From: Hirschia sp964342355
GTDB taxonomy: Bacteria; Pseudomonadota; Alphaproteobacteria; Caulobacterales; Hyphomonadaceae
Direction of reading: 5' to 3'
NCBI GenBank assembly: GCA_964342355.1
Contig: CAYFFG010000001.1
Span: forward strand, 412,429 to 476,428
Length of the DNA: 64,000 nucleotides
In this document: positions 40,911 to 50,465 of the stretch, piece after piece
Position numbering within the stretch: the stretch's first letter is position 1
Layout: every line of letters begins with the position of its first letter
Notes under the pieces: model-generated
Seen by the model: only the letters and a program-made list of their open reading frames with translations
What the model was told of the DNA's origin: nothing
Databases searched by the model: none
Translations under genes and position numbers: made by a program

Positions 40911-43013
40911 TCAGCCAAAGGCTTTTTTGTTTTGAGGCGCAGAGGAGGCGGTTGGCGCGCTCTCAACTATGTCTTCTTTCAGGGCAGGTTCAGGGTCCGC
41001 CTCAGGTCTGGGGCGCTCTATAAAGATTCGTTCAGGGCGGCCAAGGAAGAAACCTTGAACTGAATCACAGCCTTCCTCGATGAGAATTTCCAGCTGTTCC
41101 AGCGTTTCTACGCCTTCAGCCAAGACCGGGATGGAGAGGCTTTTAGACATTGCCATCACTGACCGCACCAGCGCCTTGGCCTCATGACTGGTTTCAATTT
41201 CCGACAGGAAAAACCGGTCCAGTTTGATTTTGTCAAACGGGAAAGAGCGCAGAATTTCAAGCGATGAATATCCCGTACCAAAGTCATCCAGCGCCACACC
41301 GACGCCCAGCGCTTTTATCTGACGGAGTACGTGTAGCGAGCGGTCACGGTCTTCGATTATCGCTGTTTCTGTCAGTTCCAGTTCCAAGCGGTGTGGCGGT
41401 AGTTTCGTCTGGATCAGCACTTCATGCACAATGCGCGACAGATCCGCCTGCATGAGCTGAAGAGGCGATAGGTTGACCGCGACTTTCGCGTCAGTCGCCC
41501 AGCTCGCAGCTTCTTCACATGCTTTTCGCAACACCCATTCGCCAATCTCAACGATCAGACCGCTTTCTTCGGCGATCGGAATGAATTCAGACGGCGGAAT
41601 AGATCCGACTTCGGGATGACGCCAGCGCAACAGCGCCTCATAGCCTTGAACCTTGCGTGTGTTGGCTGTGGTCTGAATTTGGTAATGTAGTTCCAGTTGC
41701 TCAGATTCCAGCGCGTGGCGCAGGTCATTCATCATTTCCCGTTTTTGGCGAACTTCTTCGTCCATATCCGGGTTGTAGCGCACAGCCGTCGCTTGCTTGG
41801 AATTCTTGGCGCGATACATCGCAAGATCAGCATTGTTTGTCAGATCGTCTGTCGTGACACCATCCAGAGGGAAGACTGACACACCAATACTTCCAGATGG
41901 CGAAAGGCGCAGCTCTTCAAATCTGATTGGCGTTGTAATCGCTTTTTCGACTTTGGACAGAAATGCATTCAATTCGCTGTCATTATCAAAACACTTAAGG
42001 CCGACAAACTCATCTCCGCCGAGGCGGGCGATAAATTCATCTTTCTTGATATTGTCTGTCAATGCGCGACCAATCCCACTCAGGACAGCATCGCCTGCTT
42101 TGTGACCGTGCGTGTCGTTGACCTCTTTGAAGCGATTAAGGTCAATGCCGACGATGGCGACCTTGAAATTGTCTTCTTCAGCTTGCGCGATCCAGGAATT
42201 GAGCGTTTCAACAAAGGCGTTGCGGTTAGGCAGACCCGTTGTCGGATCTGTGTTCGCCATCTTCAAGAGTTGCGCATAGTTTGCGCGACGGGCGCCATTA
42301 TCCAGGAAGAAACAGATCGCGCCAGCTGAGATCACCAAAAGACCTGCTAAAGCTGTGGCGAGAGACAAGGCCTGAAAAGCCGCATCGTTGAGATGATTTT
42401 CCGATATCGCCAACGGCGTGATCGTCATCGCCTGCATGCCTGTGAAGTGAAGGCTGACAACGCCGCAGGTAAGGAGTATGATAGCGACAAAGGACGCATA
42501 TTTGCGGCGGCGGCTGAACATGTAGATAGAGCTTAAACCGCAGAAGAAAGCGGCCAAAAGGACGGACGCAACAATATAATCGCGGCTCCACTCGACAACA
42601 CCGTCAATGCGGAAGGCTTCCATGCCTGTATAGTGCAGGCCTGACACGATGAAGCCGGTCAGAATACCTGCCTGAATACGGAAAACACGCTGGCGAACGT
42701 GCGCCATGATGCCTGTGCTGACCACGAAACCAAAAACCGGCAGAACAAGCGATAAGAGCGTTAAAACCGGGTCGAGTTTAACAGGCGTATCAGTTTGAAA
42801 GGCCAGAAGCGCTATAAAGTGCGTACACCACACTGTTGTGCCCAGCGCGATGGCGGCAATGCCAACCCATGCAAAAAATGTCGCGCCTGAGCTTTCACGT
42901 GCGCGCCGGATCAGATGGACGTGCGTAAACACGCCGACCAAACACATGGCGGCGGCTAGCAAGACCAAACGCAGGTCATGCTCGTCAGTGATACAGGTGA
43001 CGACCTCGTACAA
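40911..43013 (-). CDS. MHYT-GGDEF-EAL cyclic-di-GMP signalling protein
   Basis: The 700-aa inner-membrane protein starts with an MHYT sensor of about seven TM segments (residues 15-235), with the three motifs WCTHFI, LHYTGM and LHFTGM that may bind a metal or diatomic gas. The GGDEF domain has an intact RLGGDEF near residue 334 but no classical RxxD inhibitory site upstream. The EAL domain keeps YEALLRW, ELELTETAI, LDDFGTGYSS, IKLDRF and AEGVET, so it looks like an active phosphodiesterase. Net direction (synthesis or breakdown) is uncertain. The gene is monocistronic. Confidence 0.93.
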   Translation of the reverse strand: MYEVVTCITDEHDLRLVLLAAAMCLVGVFTHVHLIRRARESSGATFFAWVGIAAIALGTTVWCTHFIALLAFQTDTPVKLDPVLTLLSLVLPVFGFVVSTGIMAHVRQRVFRIQAGILTGFIVSGLHYTGMEAFRIDGVVEWSRDYIVASVLLAAFFCGLSSIYMFSRRRKYASFVAIILLTCGVVSLHFTGMQAMTITPLAISENHLNDAAFQALSLATALAGLLVISAGAICFFLDNGARRANYAQLLKMANTDPTTGLPNRNAFVETLNSWIAQAEEDNFKVAIVGIDLNRFKEVNDTHGHKAGDAVLSGIGRALTDNIKKDEFIARLGGDEFVGLKCFDNDSELNAFLSKVEKAITTPIRFEELRLSPSGSIGVSVFPLDGVTTDDLTNNADLAMYRAKNSKQATAVRYNPDMDEEVRQKREMMNDLRHALESEQLELHYQIQTTANTRKVQGYEALLRWRHPEVGSIPPSEFIPIAEESGLIVEIGEWVLRKACEEAASWATDAKVAVNLSPLQLMQADLSRIVHEVLIQTKLPPHRLELELTETAIIEDRDRSLHVLRQIKALGVGVALDDFGTGYSSLEILRSFPFDKIKLDRFFLSEIETSHEAKALVRSVMAMSKSLSIPVLAEGVETLEQLEILIEEGCDSVQGFFLGRPERIFIERPRPEADPEPALKEDIVESAPTASSAPQNKKAFG

Positions 43014-43203
43014 ACTTTGGCTCCTGTAGGAACGATCCAGCAGGAAACAGGTTTACACCAATCGGCCTTTCGGGGCGGTTGCGCCACGGGTGGAAATTTC
43101 TTGTAATTCACTCAGTATGATGTGACTGAAACGACATGAAATCTAACTAAGTGACTGTAAATATGCGTATAAATAGGTAAATCGGATTTGCAGCGGTTTG
43201 CAA

Positions 43204-44667
43204 TTATCCGCTACGATTGCGTTCAAGTCTTGTTGAATACCAGTTGATGATTTTGCGCCACAGCTCATCCTTAATAACAGCCGCCTCAATATCAACTTCT
43301 AGGTTCGGGTTATCATTGACCTCAATGACGACAGCGCCATTGGATGTCTCTTTAAGATCCACCCCATAAAGCCCGTCCCCAATCAGTCTGGCCGCTTTGA
43401 CGGCGACGTCCACCACGTCAGATGGCGCGTTTTCAATGGGTAGTGTTTCAAATCCGCCTTCGGTCATCTTTCCGTCAGGGCCGTGCTTGACGATCTGCCA
43501 GTGACCGCGCGCCATGCGATATTGGCAGGCATAAAGCGGTTCGCCATCTAAAACCCCAATCCGCCAGTCAAAATCTGTGGGCATAAATGCCTGTGCGATG
43601 ACGAGGGCAGTGTTCTTGAGCATGGCTTTGACGCCGTCGCGCAGCTCGTCCAGCGTTTTAGCCTTTACCATGTGCGCGCCAAACGAGCCGTCTGGCGTTT
43701 TAAGAATGACCGGGGCTCCTAAGCGCTCAAACACGCCGGTAAGATCCGTTCGCGCATCGACAATCTCGGTTGGCGGAATAGGCACACCTGCGTTTTCCAG
43801 CAGTTCTTTTAAATACACTTTGTTGGTGCAGCGGATCATCGATAATGTATCGTCTATAACAGGCATGCCTTCCTGTTCGGCGCGACGGGCGAAACGATAG
43901 GTAAAGTTGTCGATGGATGTGGTGGCGCGGATGAATAGCGCGTCAAATTCCGCAAGGCTTGGCAGGTCGCTCTGGTCCAGCACTTCAACTTCAACGCCCA
44001 TTTTTTCCGCCACATCTGTCAGGCGTTTGATGGCGTTTGGCTTGGATGGCGGTGTTTTCTCATTGGGATCGACCAGAACAGCCAGCGACCACTTCGCAGG
44101 AACGCGTGATTTGGGCGCAGACAGTCGGCCGCGTGTGTAAGCCGCCATAGCGTCCAGGAAAAATGCGCGGCGCTCGCCCTTCAGCTTGTGCGGCGGAACC
44201 GGTTTGATTTTAGCGATTGTGTGCGGCGGCTTGGTTTCAAACTCAATCTCCAGCGCCGGCGTACGGAACCAGTCAGACACTTCGCGGGCAAGCCGTTCAT
44301 AACCCGACATCTCAGGCTTGGAAAATGCAATGAACAGACTGTCGACCAAAGGAGCGCCCTTTGCGCGCGCTTCTGCAAGTCGGGTGTTCAGATCGGGCAG
44401 CGCATGGGCGTAAAGGCCTTTTTCGGATAGCTCGACCATGGTTTGAACGCTTGGACTAACCCTGTGGCCACGCGCTTCCGCCAAAAGCGACGCGTAATAC
44501 CCCTCGGACTGGTAGCCATAAGATCGCGCCAGATTGAGCAGGTAGGGCCTGCGACCGGAAAACAGCCCCGGATTGGAAAGATAGTCTGCAATCCGCATCA
44601 CCTTGTGCGGTGTTTCCGCTTGTCCAATGTCAGAAGAGGATTCAACGAGGATAAGCCAGTCTGTCAT
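43204..44667 (-). CDS. RimK-like ATP-grasp ligase with N-terminal RLAN domain
   Basis: The 487-aa protein has an N-terminal RLAN-type domain (about residues 1-190, starting DWLILVES and containing PYLLNLARSYGY) and a C-terminal RimK/ATP-grasp fold. ATP-grasp signatures are PVILKTPDGSFGAHMVK near residue 315, a DWRIGVLDGEPLYACQY strand, and VIEVNDNPNLE near residue 455 for Mg binding. RLAN-ATP-grasp genes paired with GNATs have been proposed to make peptide-like modifications. The GNAT gene upstream overlaps it by 4 bp here. Substrates are unknown. Confidence 0.88.
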   Translation of the reverse strand: MTDWLILVESSSDIGQAETPHKVMRIADYLSNPGLFSGRRPYLLNLARSYGYQSEGYYASLLAEARGHRVSPSVQTMVELSEKGLYAHALPDLNTRLAEARAKGAPLVDSLFIAFSKPEMSGYERLAREVSDWFRTPALEIEFETKPPHTIAKIKPVPPHKLKGERRAFFLDAMAAYTRGRLSAPKSRVPAKWSLAVLVDPNEKTPPSKPNAIKRLTDVAEKMGVEVEVLDQSDLPSLAEFDALFIRATTSIDNFTYRFARRAEQEGMPVIDDTLSMIRCTNKVYLKELLENAGVPIPPTEIVDARTDLTGVFERLGAPVILKTPDGSFGAHMVKAKTLDELRDGVKAMLKNTALVIAQAFMPTDFDWRIGVLDGEPLYACQYRMARGHWQIVKHGPDGKMTEGGFETLPIENAPSDVVDVAVKAARLIGDGLYGVDLKETSNGAVVIEVNDNPNLEVDIEAAVIKDELWRKIINWYSTRLERNRSG

Positions 44668-45134
44668 TTAGGCGTCTCTGTGTGATCTAAAAGCTGAGTT
44701 TCCATGCGCAGGGCGTCTTCGCCATCTGCATAATAGCGGTGTTTGCGTCCGATGGGATAAAAACCAAACTGCGCATAGCGTTTTTGGGCGCGCAAATTTG
44801 TCGGCCGCACTTCAAGGCGTATGCGTGTGCAGTCTCTTTGACGCGCAATCTGCAAGATAGACGTCAAAAGCGCCGCACCGACGCCACGACCAGTCGCCGC
44901 TTCGCTGACTGCGATGGAATAAAGCCGCGCAGTATGGGCGTTTTGTCGGAAAAGAATGACCGCTGCGCCAATAATGCCGGATGTGTCCTCCGCCACCAGA
45001 ATAACCGCGCTGTCGCGTTTTAAAAGACGTTGTAAGCTGCGTTTGGCAATCCTGTCCGCTGCTGGAAAGGCCGCTTCCAGCGCCAAAATGTGATCCATGT
45101 CCGCAGATAGGGCGCGCCGAACGCTCACCGACAT
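44664..45134 (-). CDS. GNAT acetyltransferase (RimI-like), partner of the RimK-like ligase
   Basis: The 156-aa GNAT has the acetyl-CoA loop SEAATGRGVGAALLTSIL near residue 78, IRLEVRPTNLRAQKRYAQ and FGFYPIGRKHRYY, which resemble RimI-like N-alpha-acetyltransferases. ATG 45134 is upstream and its stop overlaps the RimK-like start by 4 bp (ATGA), so the pair is translationally coupled. A joint role, adding and then acetylating an amino-acid or peptide moiety, is inferred. Confidence 0.85.
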   Translation of the reverse strand: MSVSVRRALSADMDHILALEAAFPAADRIAKRSLQRLLKRDSAVILVAEDTSGIIGAAVILFRQNAHTARLYSIAVSEAATGRGVGAALLTSILQIARQRDCTRIRLEVRPTNLRAQKRYAQFGFYPIGRKHRYYADGEDALRMETQLLDHTETPK

Positions 45135-45408
45135 TTGCAGTGATGACCTTCAAATAAAGGAACCTCAGAAAAGAGGCGCATGTTCTGTGTTTTCCAGAGC
45201 AGGTGTACGGGGCGACACACATCCAGCGAATCTGAAGTGTCATCCCGGTTTCGATCCGTTAAATACCGCTGATTAGGGCCAGCAACAAGCAATATTTTGA
45301 GTTGCTATTCAGTCGCTCGGATTGCTGACAAATTGATGCAGACAAAGGTCTGAATCCCAACGTTGCTCGAGAATGCGCACTAAATTTTCGATGTAACCGT
45401 GCGCGGAT

Positions 45409-45810
45409 TTACGCCTCCGGATGGAAGTTGAGCACTGCGCCGTTGATGCAATAGCGAAGGCCTGTAGGTTCAGGGCCATCTTCAAACACGTGACCCATGT
45501 GCGCGTCACACACTGCACAGTGAACTTCGGTGCGCATCATGAAGAGTTTGCGGTCCTGCTTGGTTTCCACAACAGCAGGATCAGCCGGCTGGTAAAAGGA
45601 TGGCCAGCCGCTGCCGGAATCATATTTGTGGTCTGATTTCCAAAGCACAGTGCCACAGCCCACACAGGCAAATTTGCCTTTGCGTTTCTCATCGTTCAGC
45701 GGGCTGGTGAAGGCGCGCTCTGTGCCTTCCTTGCGTGCAATGTCGTATTGTTCTTTTGAAAGCTGCGCGCGCCATTCAACGTCGGTCTTTGTGATTTTTT
45801 CGATCGTCAT
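45409..45810 (-). CDS. msrB: Peptide methionine-(R)-S-oxide reductase
   Basis: The 133-aa MsrB has two zinc CxxC pairs (CVGCG and CAVCDAHMGH), the SGSGWPSFYQP segment near residue 70 and the catalytic-site motif GLRYCING near residue 120 (Cys as nucleophile). It reduces R-sulfoxides of methionine in proteins. ATG 45810 is preferred because AAGGAGA lies seven bases upstream; an in-frame ATG seven codons earlier overlaps that site. Confidence 0.93.
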   Translation of the reverse strand: MTIEKITKTDVEWRAQLSKEQYDIARKEGTERAFTSPLNDEKRKGKFACVGCGTVLWKSDHKYDSGSGWPSFYQPADPAVVETKQDRKLFMMRTEVHCAVCDAHMGHVFEDGPEPTGLRYCINGAVLNFHPEA

Positions 45811-45855
45811 CGTGTCATCTCCTTCGCTCAAAATGGCGCAGCGCCTTCATGCTGA

Positions 45856-46305
45856 TTATGCAGGATAGATAAGAGATAATGTTTCGGCGATAAGGGCAGG
45901 ACGGTCTTTGCCTTCAATTTCAATCACGACTTCGTTCGTGATGAGTTTGCCATCGCCTTTTGGCTCAACGGATTTGCAAGTCTGGCGCAAACGCACACGC
46001 GCGCCGACCGGCACCATGTTGGTAAAACGCACCTTGTTGGAACCGTAATTCACACCGCGAGACACACCGCGCACTTTCAGACATTGCGGGGATAACATAG
46101 GCAAAATCGACAGCGTTAAAAAGCCATGCGCAATCGGGCCGCCAATCTCTTTGTTGGCGCGTTCAACATCCACATGGATCCACTGATGGTCGCCTGTGGC
46201 GTCGGCAAACTGGTTGACACGTTCCTGAGTGATTTCAAGCCACTCGGACACGCCGGTCTCTTTTCCGACCACTGTTTCCACGTCTGCAAAGTCTACTTCT
46301 GTCAT
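45856..46305 (-). CDS. MaoC-like hot-dog-fold dehydratase
   Basis: The 149-aa protein has the MaoC/R-hydratase motif FADATGDHQWIHVD near residue 32 (Asp and His of the hydratase dyad) followed by GPIAHGFLTLSIL. Such proteins hydrate enoyl-CoA thioesters with R stereochemistry. Its start overlaps the MFS transporter gene by 4 bp, and msrB is 45 bp downstream, so the three may be one transcript. Confidence 0.88.
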   Translation of the reverse strand: MTEVDFADVETVVGKETGVSEWLEITQERVNQFADATGDHQWIHVDVERANKEIGGPIAHGFLTLSILPMLSPQCLKVRGVSRGVNYGSNKVRFTNMVPVGARVRLRQTCKSVEPKGDGKLITNEVVIEIEGKDRPALIAETLSLIYPA

Positions 46306-47582
46306 TTGACCGTCTCCTCCGTTTTAGTTTCTTTTGTATCAATTATATCCGGGTCGTCTTCCTGGTGGTGTTTGTTGCACGCTTCCAGATCGCTTTGCGA
46401 GAGTTTCCAGATCGGCGTGGCGACGATCAACAGGATGATAATGCCAAACAGGCCAATCGCTGGCGCCACGGCGACAAGTTGCGGGCCAATCGCATCTGTT
46501 AAGATACCCATGCTGGCCGCACCCAGCGGCGCGCCGCCCATAAACCCAAGCTGATAGATGGATAGAACGCGGGCAAGCTGTTGCGGCGGCGCTGCTTTTT
46601 GCACGATAGACCGGCTCATTGTGATGCAGACACCGGCACACAGACCCCAGATAAAGACGATGCTCAAAAACGCCATATACGGCATCGGCTTGACCATGAT
46701 CAGGATACACAGCGCGCCAATGCCCAGCGCCACNNNNNNNNNNNNNNNNNNNNNNNNNNNNNNNNNNNNNNNNNNNNNNNNNNNNNNNNNNNNNNNNNNN
46801 NNNNNNNNNNNNNNNNNNNNNNNNNNNNNNNNNTTGATCTCGCCAAACACTGCGCCTGCGCCCTGGCGGTTTGAGCGGATCATCTGTCCCTTGGACAGTC
46901 CGATTGCGGCGATAAAGCCAGACGCTACGATGACACCCTGAATGACCATCAGGATTTTAGCGCCCCATAGGGTGGCCATGCCGCCAAGGATCAGCCCGCC
47001 AATCTGAGCGGCGAACTGGGCAAGGGTTGCGAATGAGACGCCTTGCTGCAGGGTGATATTTGAGCCCGCGCGCCTGCGCCGATCTATCACTTCATTCAAA
47101 ATAGCATCGCGCGCAGGCATCATAAAGGCGCCAACCACGCCCATGCCGACAGCGTATACAATCATGATCCAGTAGGTGAGCTGATTGATTTCCATCGCCC
47201 AGGCAAGCACTGCGGCTGGAATAGCGGCCAGCAGGTGGAAGATGGTTAAAAGCGTGCGTCCATCTGCGCGCTCGGCCACAGCCCCGCCAATCAGAATAAA
47301 CACAACAGAGGGTAATGAGAGCGCCATTTGCGCTGCGCCCAATAGCGTGCCGGAGACATCAAGCTGGTTTTTGAGGAGGTAAGGGAACACCACCATCTGC
47401 ATGCCAAAGGCGGCAAACCATGCAATCTGGACATAAAGATAGGCAGGCAATTCAACCAAGACGCGCCGTTTATCAGGAACCGACAGCGCCTCTCCGGCTT
47501 CTATCGCGCTGGTGACGCCGGAAACGGGCGAGCGGGCGCCCTCGGCAACTTCATCATCCAACGCGTCAAACGCATCACTCAT
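46302..47582 (-). CDS. MFS transporter (MFS_3/EntS-like), interrupted by an assembly gap
   Basis: Two visible parts flank the gap. The first (47582 to 46834) covers the N-terminus to about TM6, with TM segments such as VQIAWFAAFGMQMVVFPYLL. The second (46733 to 46302) resumes at about TM9 and ends with a cytoplasmic tail. The 34 unknown residues are too few for the expected loop plus TM7-TM8, so more than 100 bp is probably missing. The export substrate (siderophore, drug) is not predictable. The flanks are not duplicated here, unlike the other two gaps. Confidence 0.85.
   Translation of the reverse strand: MSDAFDALDDEVAEGARSPVSGVTSAIEAGEALSVPDKRRVLVELPAYLYVQIAWFAAFGMQMVVFPYLLKNQLDVSGTLLGAAQMALSLPSVVFILIGGAVAERADGRTLLTIFHLLAAIPAAVLAWAMEINQLTYWIMIVYAVGMGVVGAFMMPARDAILNEVIDRRRRAGSNITLQQGVSFATLAQFAAQIGGLILGGMATLWGAKILMVIQGVIVASGFIAAIGLSKGQMIRSNRQGAGAVFGEIXXXXXXXXXXXXXXXXXXXXXXXXXXXXXXXXXXVALGIGALCILIMVKPMPYMAFLSIVFIWGLCAGVCITMSRSIVQKAAPPQQLARVLSIYQLGFMGGAPLGAASMGILTDAIGPQLVAVAPAIGLFGIIILLIVATPIWKLSQSDLEACNKHHQEDDPDIIDTKETKTEETVK
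46734..46833. other. Assembly gap 3 (100 N) inside the MFS gene
   Basis: The gap separates different sequences and removes the middle of the MFS transporter. The real length is unknown. Confidence 0.95.
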
Positions 47583-47790
47583 TCAACTCACTCCCGCCAA
47601 CAATAGGCCCTTGTTCCAAGGCTCTCTTTTCAAGGCGATAACTGGTCAAGGCATTTGTATAGCGGCCAGTCAACTGATTTATCCTAGATGATGTCACACC
47701 GTGATCACAATTGTTGGGTCATATTCAGGTGTAGCTTCCTAGAGTCTATGTGGTAGATGGTCCTTAGTTAAGCGTTCGGAGAGTAAACAC

Positions 47791-48225
47791 ATGCGAGCAG
47801 CACGCACGTTTCTGAGTTGGATACTGGCGGTTCTGGTGATTGGTGTGTTGCTGTTCAGCGCAGACGCCAAACTATTTAGCGACCCAACCCAGCCCAATGT
47901 GGCGTTTTCCATTCTTTCAGAGCGCACAGGCGTAGGCATTATGGAGCCAACCGGGCGTTATGTCGTCGGGTTGATCGAACTGTTTGCAGCTTTGCTGGTG
48001 CTTTTGCCCTGGACACGTCGCTCAGGGGCCTTACTGGCGCTGGGTATCGCCGCAGGCGCGGTTGCTGCGCATCTTTCTCCTTATCTTGGCCAGGAATTGC
48101 CACTGATACTGGGCGCAGAAGAAACGGACGGCGGTGAGCTTTTCTATCTGTCGCTCGCGCTGAGCGCGGCATGCGGTTTGTTGATGTTTGTGCATCCGGG
48201 CCGGAAAAAACGCCGCCGGGTCTAG
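47791..48225 (+). CDS. DoxX-like small membrane protein
   Basis: The 144-aa protein has four hydrophobic segments (about residues 8-24, 53-73, 78-96 and 118-135) and the DoxX-type AKLFSDP and GLIELFAALLVLLPWTR pattern. DoxX-like proteins are linked to redox/thiol stress, but function is uncertain. GGAGAG precedes the ATG well. It is divergent from the MFS gene across 208 bp. Confidence 0.72.
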   Translation: MRAARTFLSWILAVLVIGVLLFSADAKLFSDPTQPNVAFSILSERTGVGIMEPTGRYVVGLIELFAALLVLLPWTRRSGALLALGIAAGAVAAHLSPYLGQELPLILGAEETDGGELFYLSLALSAACGLLMFVHPGRKKRRRV

Positions 48226-48353
48226 CCCGAATTAAGCCCAGACGGCTGGTTATTAATCAAAACTGAAGATTTAATCGCTTACCAATGATGAGAAGTGCGA
48301 GCGCTTGTGACAGGTGACATCGCGTAAGGGACGGTTGCAATCATTGGTGATCC

Positions 48354-49547
48354 ATGGCCGACGGCGTCGATCCAAACCAGTCAACGTATAATGCTGAAGC
48401 GCGCAATATACTGCTGCGTCGGCTAATTGACGTTGTGGCGCTGCCTGAATCGGAATCCAGTCTTCAGGACCGGGCAATTGCCGGCGATCTCTTATTGGAA
48501 ATGCTGATTGATTCGGACGAAAAAGCGCGCATTCTTTGTGCCAAACGTTTGTCTGAAATGTCTCAGGCCCCTCGGCGTGTGCTGCGGTTTCTGGCAAATG
48601 ACACAGCCGCTGTCTCAAAAGAAATTCTGGAAAACAGTACGGGACTGGATCAGTCGGATTTATGTGCGGTTGTGCGCAATGGCGCGCCGTTTCACAGATT
48701 GTCCGTCGCGCGCCGCAAGGATATCGGCTCGTGCGTATCTGATGCGATTGCTGAAAGCGGCGATGTTGAAGCGATGGCCCGCATGCTGGCCAATTCAAAA
48801 TCTGACATGTCAGATAACGCTATCGACCGGATGGTGAGCGAAAGCCGTCATGCGCCGCAACTGACACCGTTATTGATGCGTCGCAGGGAATTAAAGCCTG
48901 CACATGCGTTGGTTCTGTTCTGGTGGTCTGACAGAGCGTCCCGCAAAGATATTCTGCGTCGTTTTTCTGCTGAGCGGACCGTATTGATCGAGGCATGTTC
49001 AGACATTTTCAAAATGGCGGCGGACGAAAACTGGTCCGACCCGGTGGTCCGCAAAGGTCTGCAAGTCATCGAGCGCCGTCAGCGTAACCGCGCAGCCATG
49101 GAGCGCTCAGAATACGAAAACCTGGAAGATGCGATCGCGAAAGCGCTGAAATTTGGCATGACCCCGCATACGCAGGATGAAATCTCATACATGTGTGGGA
49201 TCAAACCGCTGACGGGCGCCAAGATTTTCCGTGATCCGGGCGGCGAGGGCATTGCGATTCTCTGTAAAGCCGTGGGTCTGAAACGCCAATATTTCAAAGC
49301 TTTGTGGGCGGCGCTGAAGCGGCCGATCAGCCGTCCGAACGTGCCTGATGACAATTACGAACAGGTGCTGGAAGTTTATGAAATGATGGCGGTCGCCAAA
49401 GCACAGACCGTGCTGCGGTACTGGAACTGGTCGCTTTCATCCGCTTTTACGCCGGAAATTTTAGAACAGGACGCCGTCGATATGACGGAGAGTGCGGTTA
49501 AGATGTCGCCATCAAAATCTGCAACCCGCCTTGTATTTGGTCGCTAA
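48354..49547 (+). CDS. DUF2336 protein
   Basis: The 397-aa protein is almost entirely alpha-helical, with HEAT-like repeats of DUF2336, an alphaproteobacterial family of unknown role. Typical segments are LLLEMLIDSDEKARILCAKRL (in part) near residue 45, VLRFLANDTAAVSKEIL and ALVLFWWSDRASRKDILRRF. There is no signal peptide or TM. It is a free-standing gene between the DoxX-like gene and the antiporter operon. Confidence 0.85.
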   Translation: MADGVDPNQSTYNAEARNILLRRLIDVVALPESESSLQDRAIAGDLLLEMLIDSDEKARILCAKRLSEMSQAPRRVLRFLANDTAAVSKEILENSTGLDQSDLCAVVRNGAPFHRLSVARRKDIGSCVSDAIAESGDVEAMARMLANSKSDMSDNAIDRMVSESRHAPQLTPLLMRRRELKPAHALVLFWWSDRASRKDILRRFSAERTVLIEACSDIFKMAADENWSDPVVRKGLQVIERRQRNRAAMERSEYENLEDAIAKALKFGMTPHTQDEISYMCGIKPLTGAKIFRDPGGEGIAILCKAVGLKRQYFKALWAALKRPISRPNVPDDNYEQVLEVYEMMAVAKAQTVLRYWNWSLSSAFTPEILEQDAVDMTESAVKMSPSKSATRLVFGR

Positions 49548-49618
49548 GTACGGTTTCGGGCTTGAGGGTCTGGCCAAATCAGAAACATCTCGATAATCAA
49601 GGCTGGCGCCCTTCCTAA

Positions 49619-50161
49619 ATGAGGGGTGTTTTTGTTGGGTCGCGGCTTCATGCTTTGAAGTTGCAGGGCGAAAGCGGATTTATCGTGTATCTGATCGGTT
49701 TGATCGCAGCGGCGTCAATTTTCTGGTTCGGCTTATCCGGCCAGACGTCTTTTCCTTTATTGCATATGGGCGTTGGTTCCGTGGCGTTTGTCGTCTGGTT
49801 CGCCCTACGCCTTAAAATCGTGGACCGCGAAAGCTCACCTTATCTGAGCCTGCCGCGCGCGATTGGTTACTGGGTCTGGCTGACTGGCGAGATCCTGAAA
49901 GCCAACTTTGTCGTGATGCGGGCCGCTGTGCGTGCCACGCCCGACATTGAGCCTGCGATGACCCATGTCCAGACCCGCTGCAAATCCAACCTTGCGCGCG
50001 TTACTTTCGCCAACTCTATCACGCTGACACCTGGCACAGTCACCATCGACATTAATGGCGATGACCTCTTGGTGCACGCGCTTTACGCCTCTGACCTTAC
50101 GCCCGGCGCATTTGATGAAATGGACCGGCGCGCATCTGAAGCTATCGACGGAAAGAACTGA
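49619..50161 (+). CDS. mnhE: Mrp-type Na+/H+ antiporter subunit E
   Basis: The 180-aa membrane protein has two or three TM segments (about residues 22-37, 42-62) and the E-subunit core YWVWLTGEILKANFVVMRAA, ANSITLTPGTVTIDINGDDLLVHAL. It is the first gene of the operon. The ribosome-binding site before ATG 49619 is poor, so the start may be leaderless or further in. It belongs to the Mrp complex that expels Na+ in exchange for protons. Confidence 0.87.
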   Translation: MRGVFVGSRLHALKLQGESGFIVYLIGLIAAASIFWFGLSGQTSFPLLHMGVGSVAFVVWFALRLKIVDRESSPYLSLPRAIGYWVWLTGEILKANFVVMRAAVRATPDIEPAMTHVQTRCKSNLARVTFANSITLTPGTVTIDINGDDLLVHALYASDLTPGAFDEMDRRASEAIDGKN

Positions 50162-50165
50162 TATC

Positions 50166-50465
50166 ATGCTCGTCGCCGCCACACTTGCCGTCATTGCGGC
50201 CATGGCGCTCCTGCTTGCGCGCGCCATGCTTGGCCCGACCCTTTATGACAGGGTGCTGGCCGTAAACTCATTTGGCACAAAGACGGTCCTTTTGTTGGGG
50301 CTTTTAGGCTTTGTGACCGGACGTCCTGATTTTCTCGACATCGCGCTCTTGTATGCGCTGATCAACTTTGTCGGGACGATCGCAATCTTGAAATTCTTCC
50401 GCTACCGCTCGTTCGGTGTGCCGCTTTCGCGCAGCGCGAAAGAGGGAGGCGTCTCAGATGACTAG
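50166..50465 (+). CDS. mnhF: Mrp-type antiporter subunit F
   Basis: The 99-aa protein has three TM segments and the F-subunit signature RAMLGPTLYDRVLAVNSFGTK and LDIALLYALINFVGTIA. It starts 4 bp after the E gene and overlaps G by 8 bp. Confidence 0.9.
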   Translation: MLVAATLAVIAAMALLLARAMLGPTLYDRVLAVNSFGTKTVLLLGLLGFVTGRPDFLDIALLYALINFVGTIAILKFFRYRSFGVPLSRSAKEGGVSDD

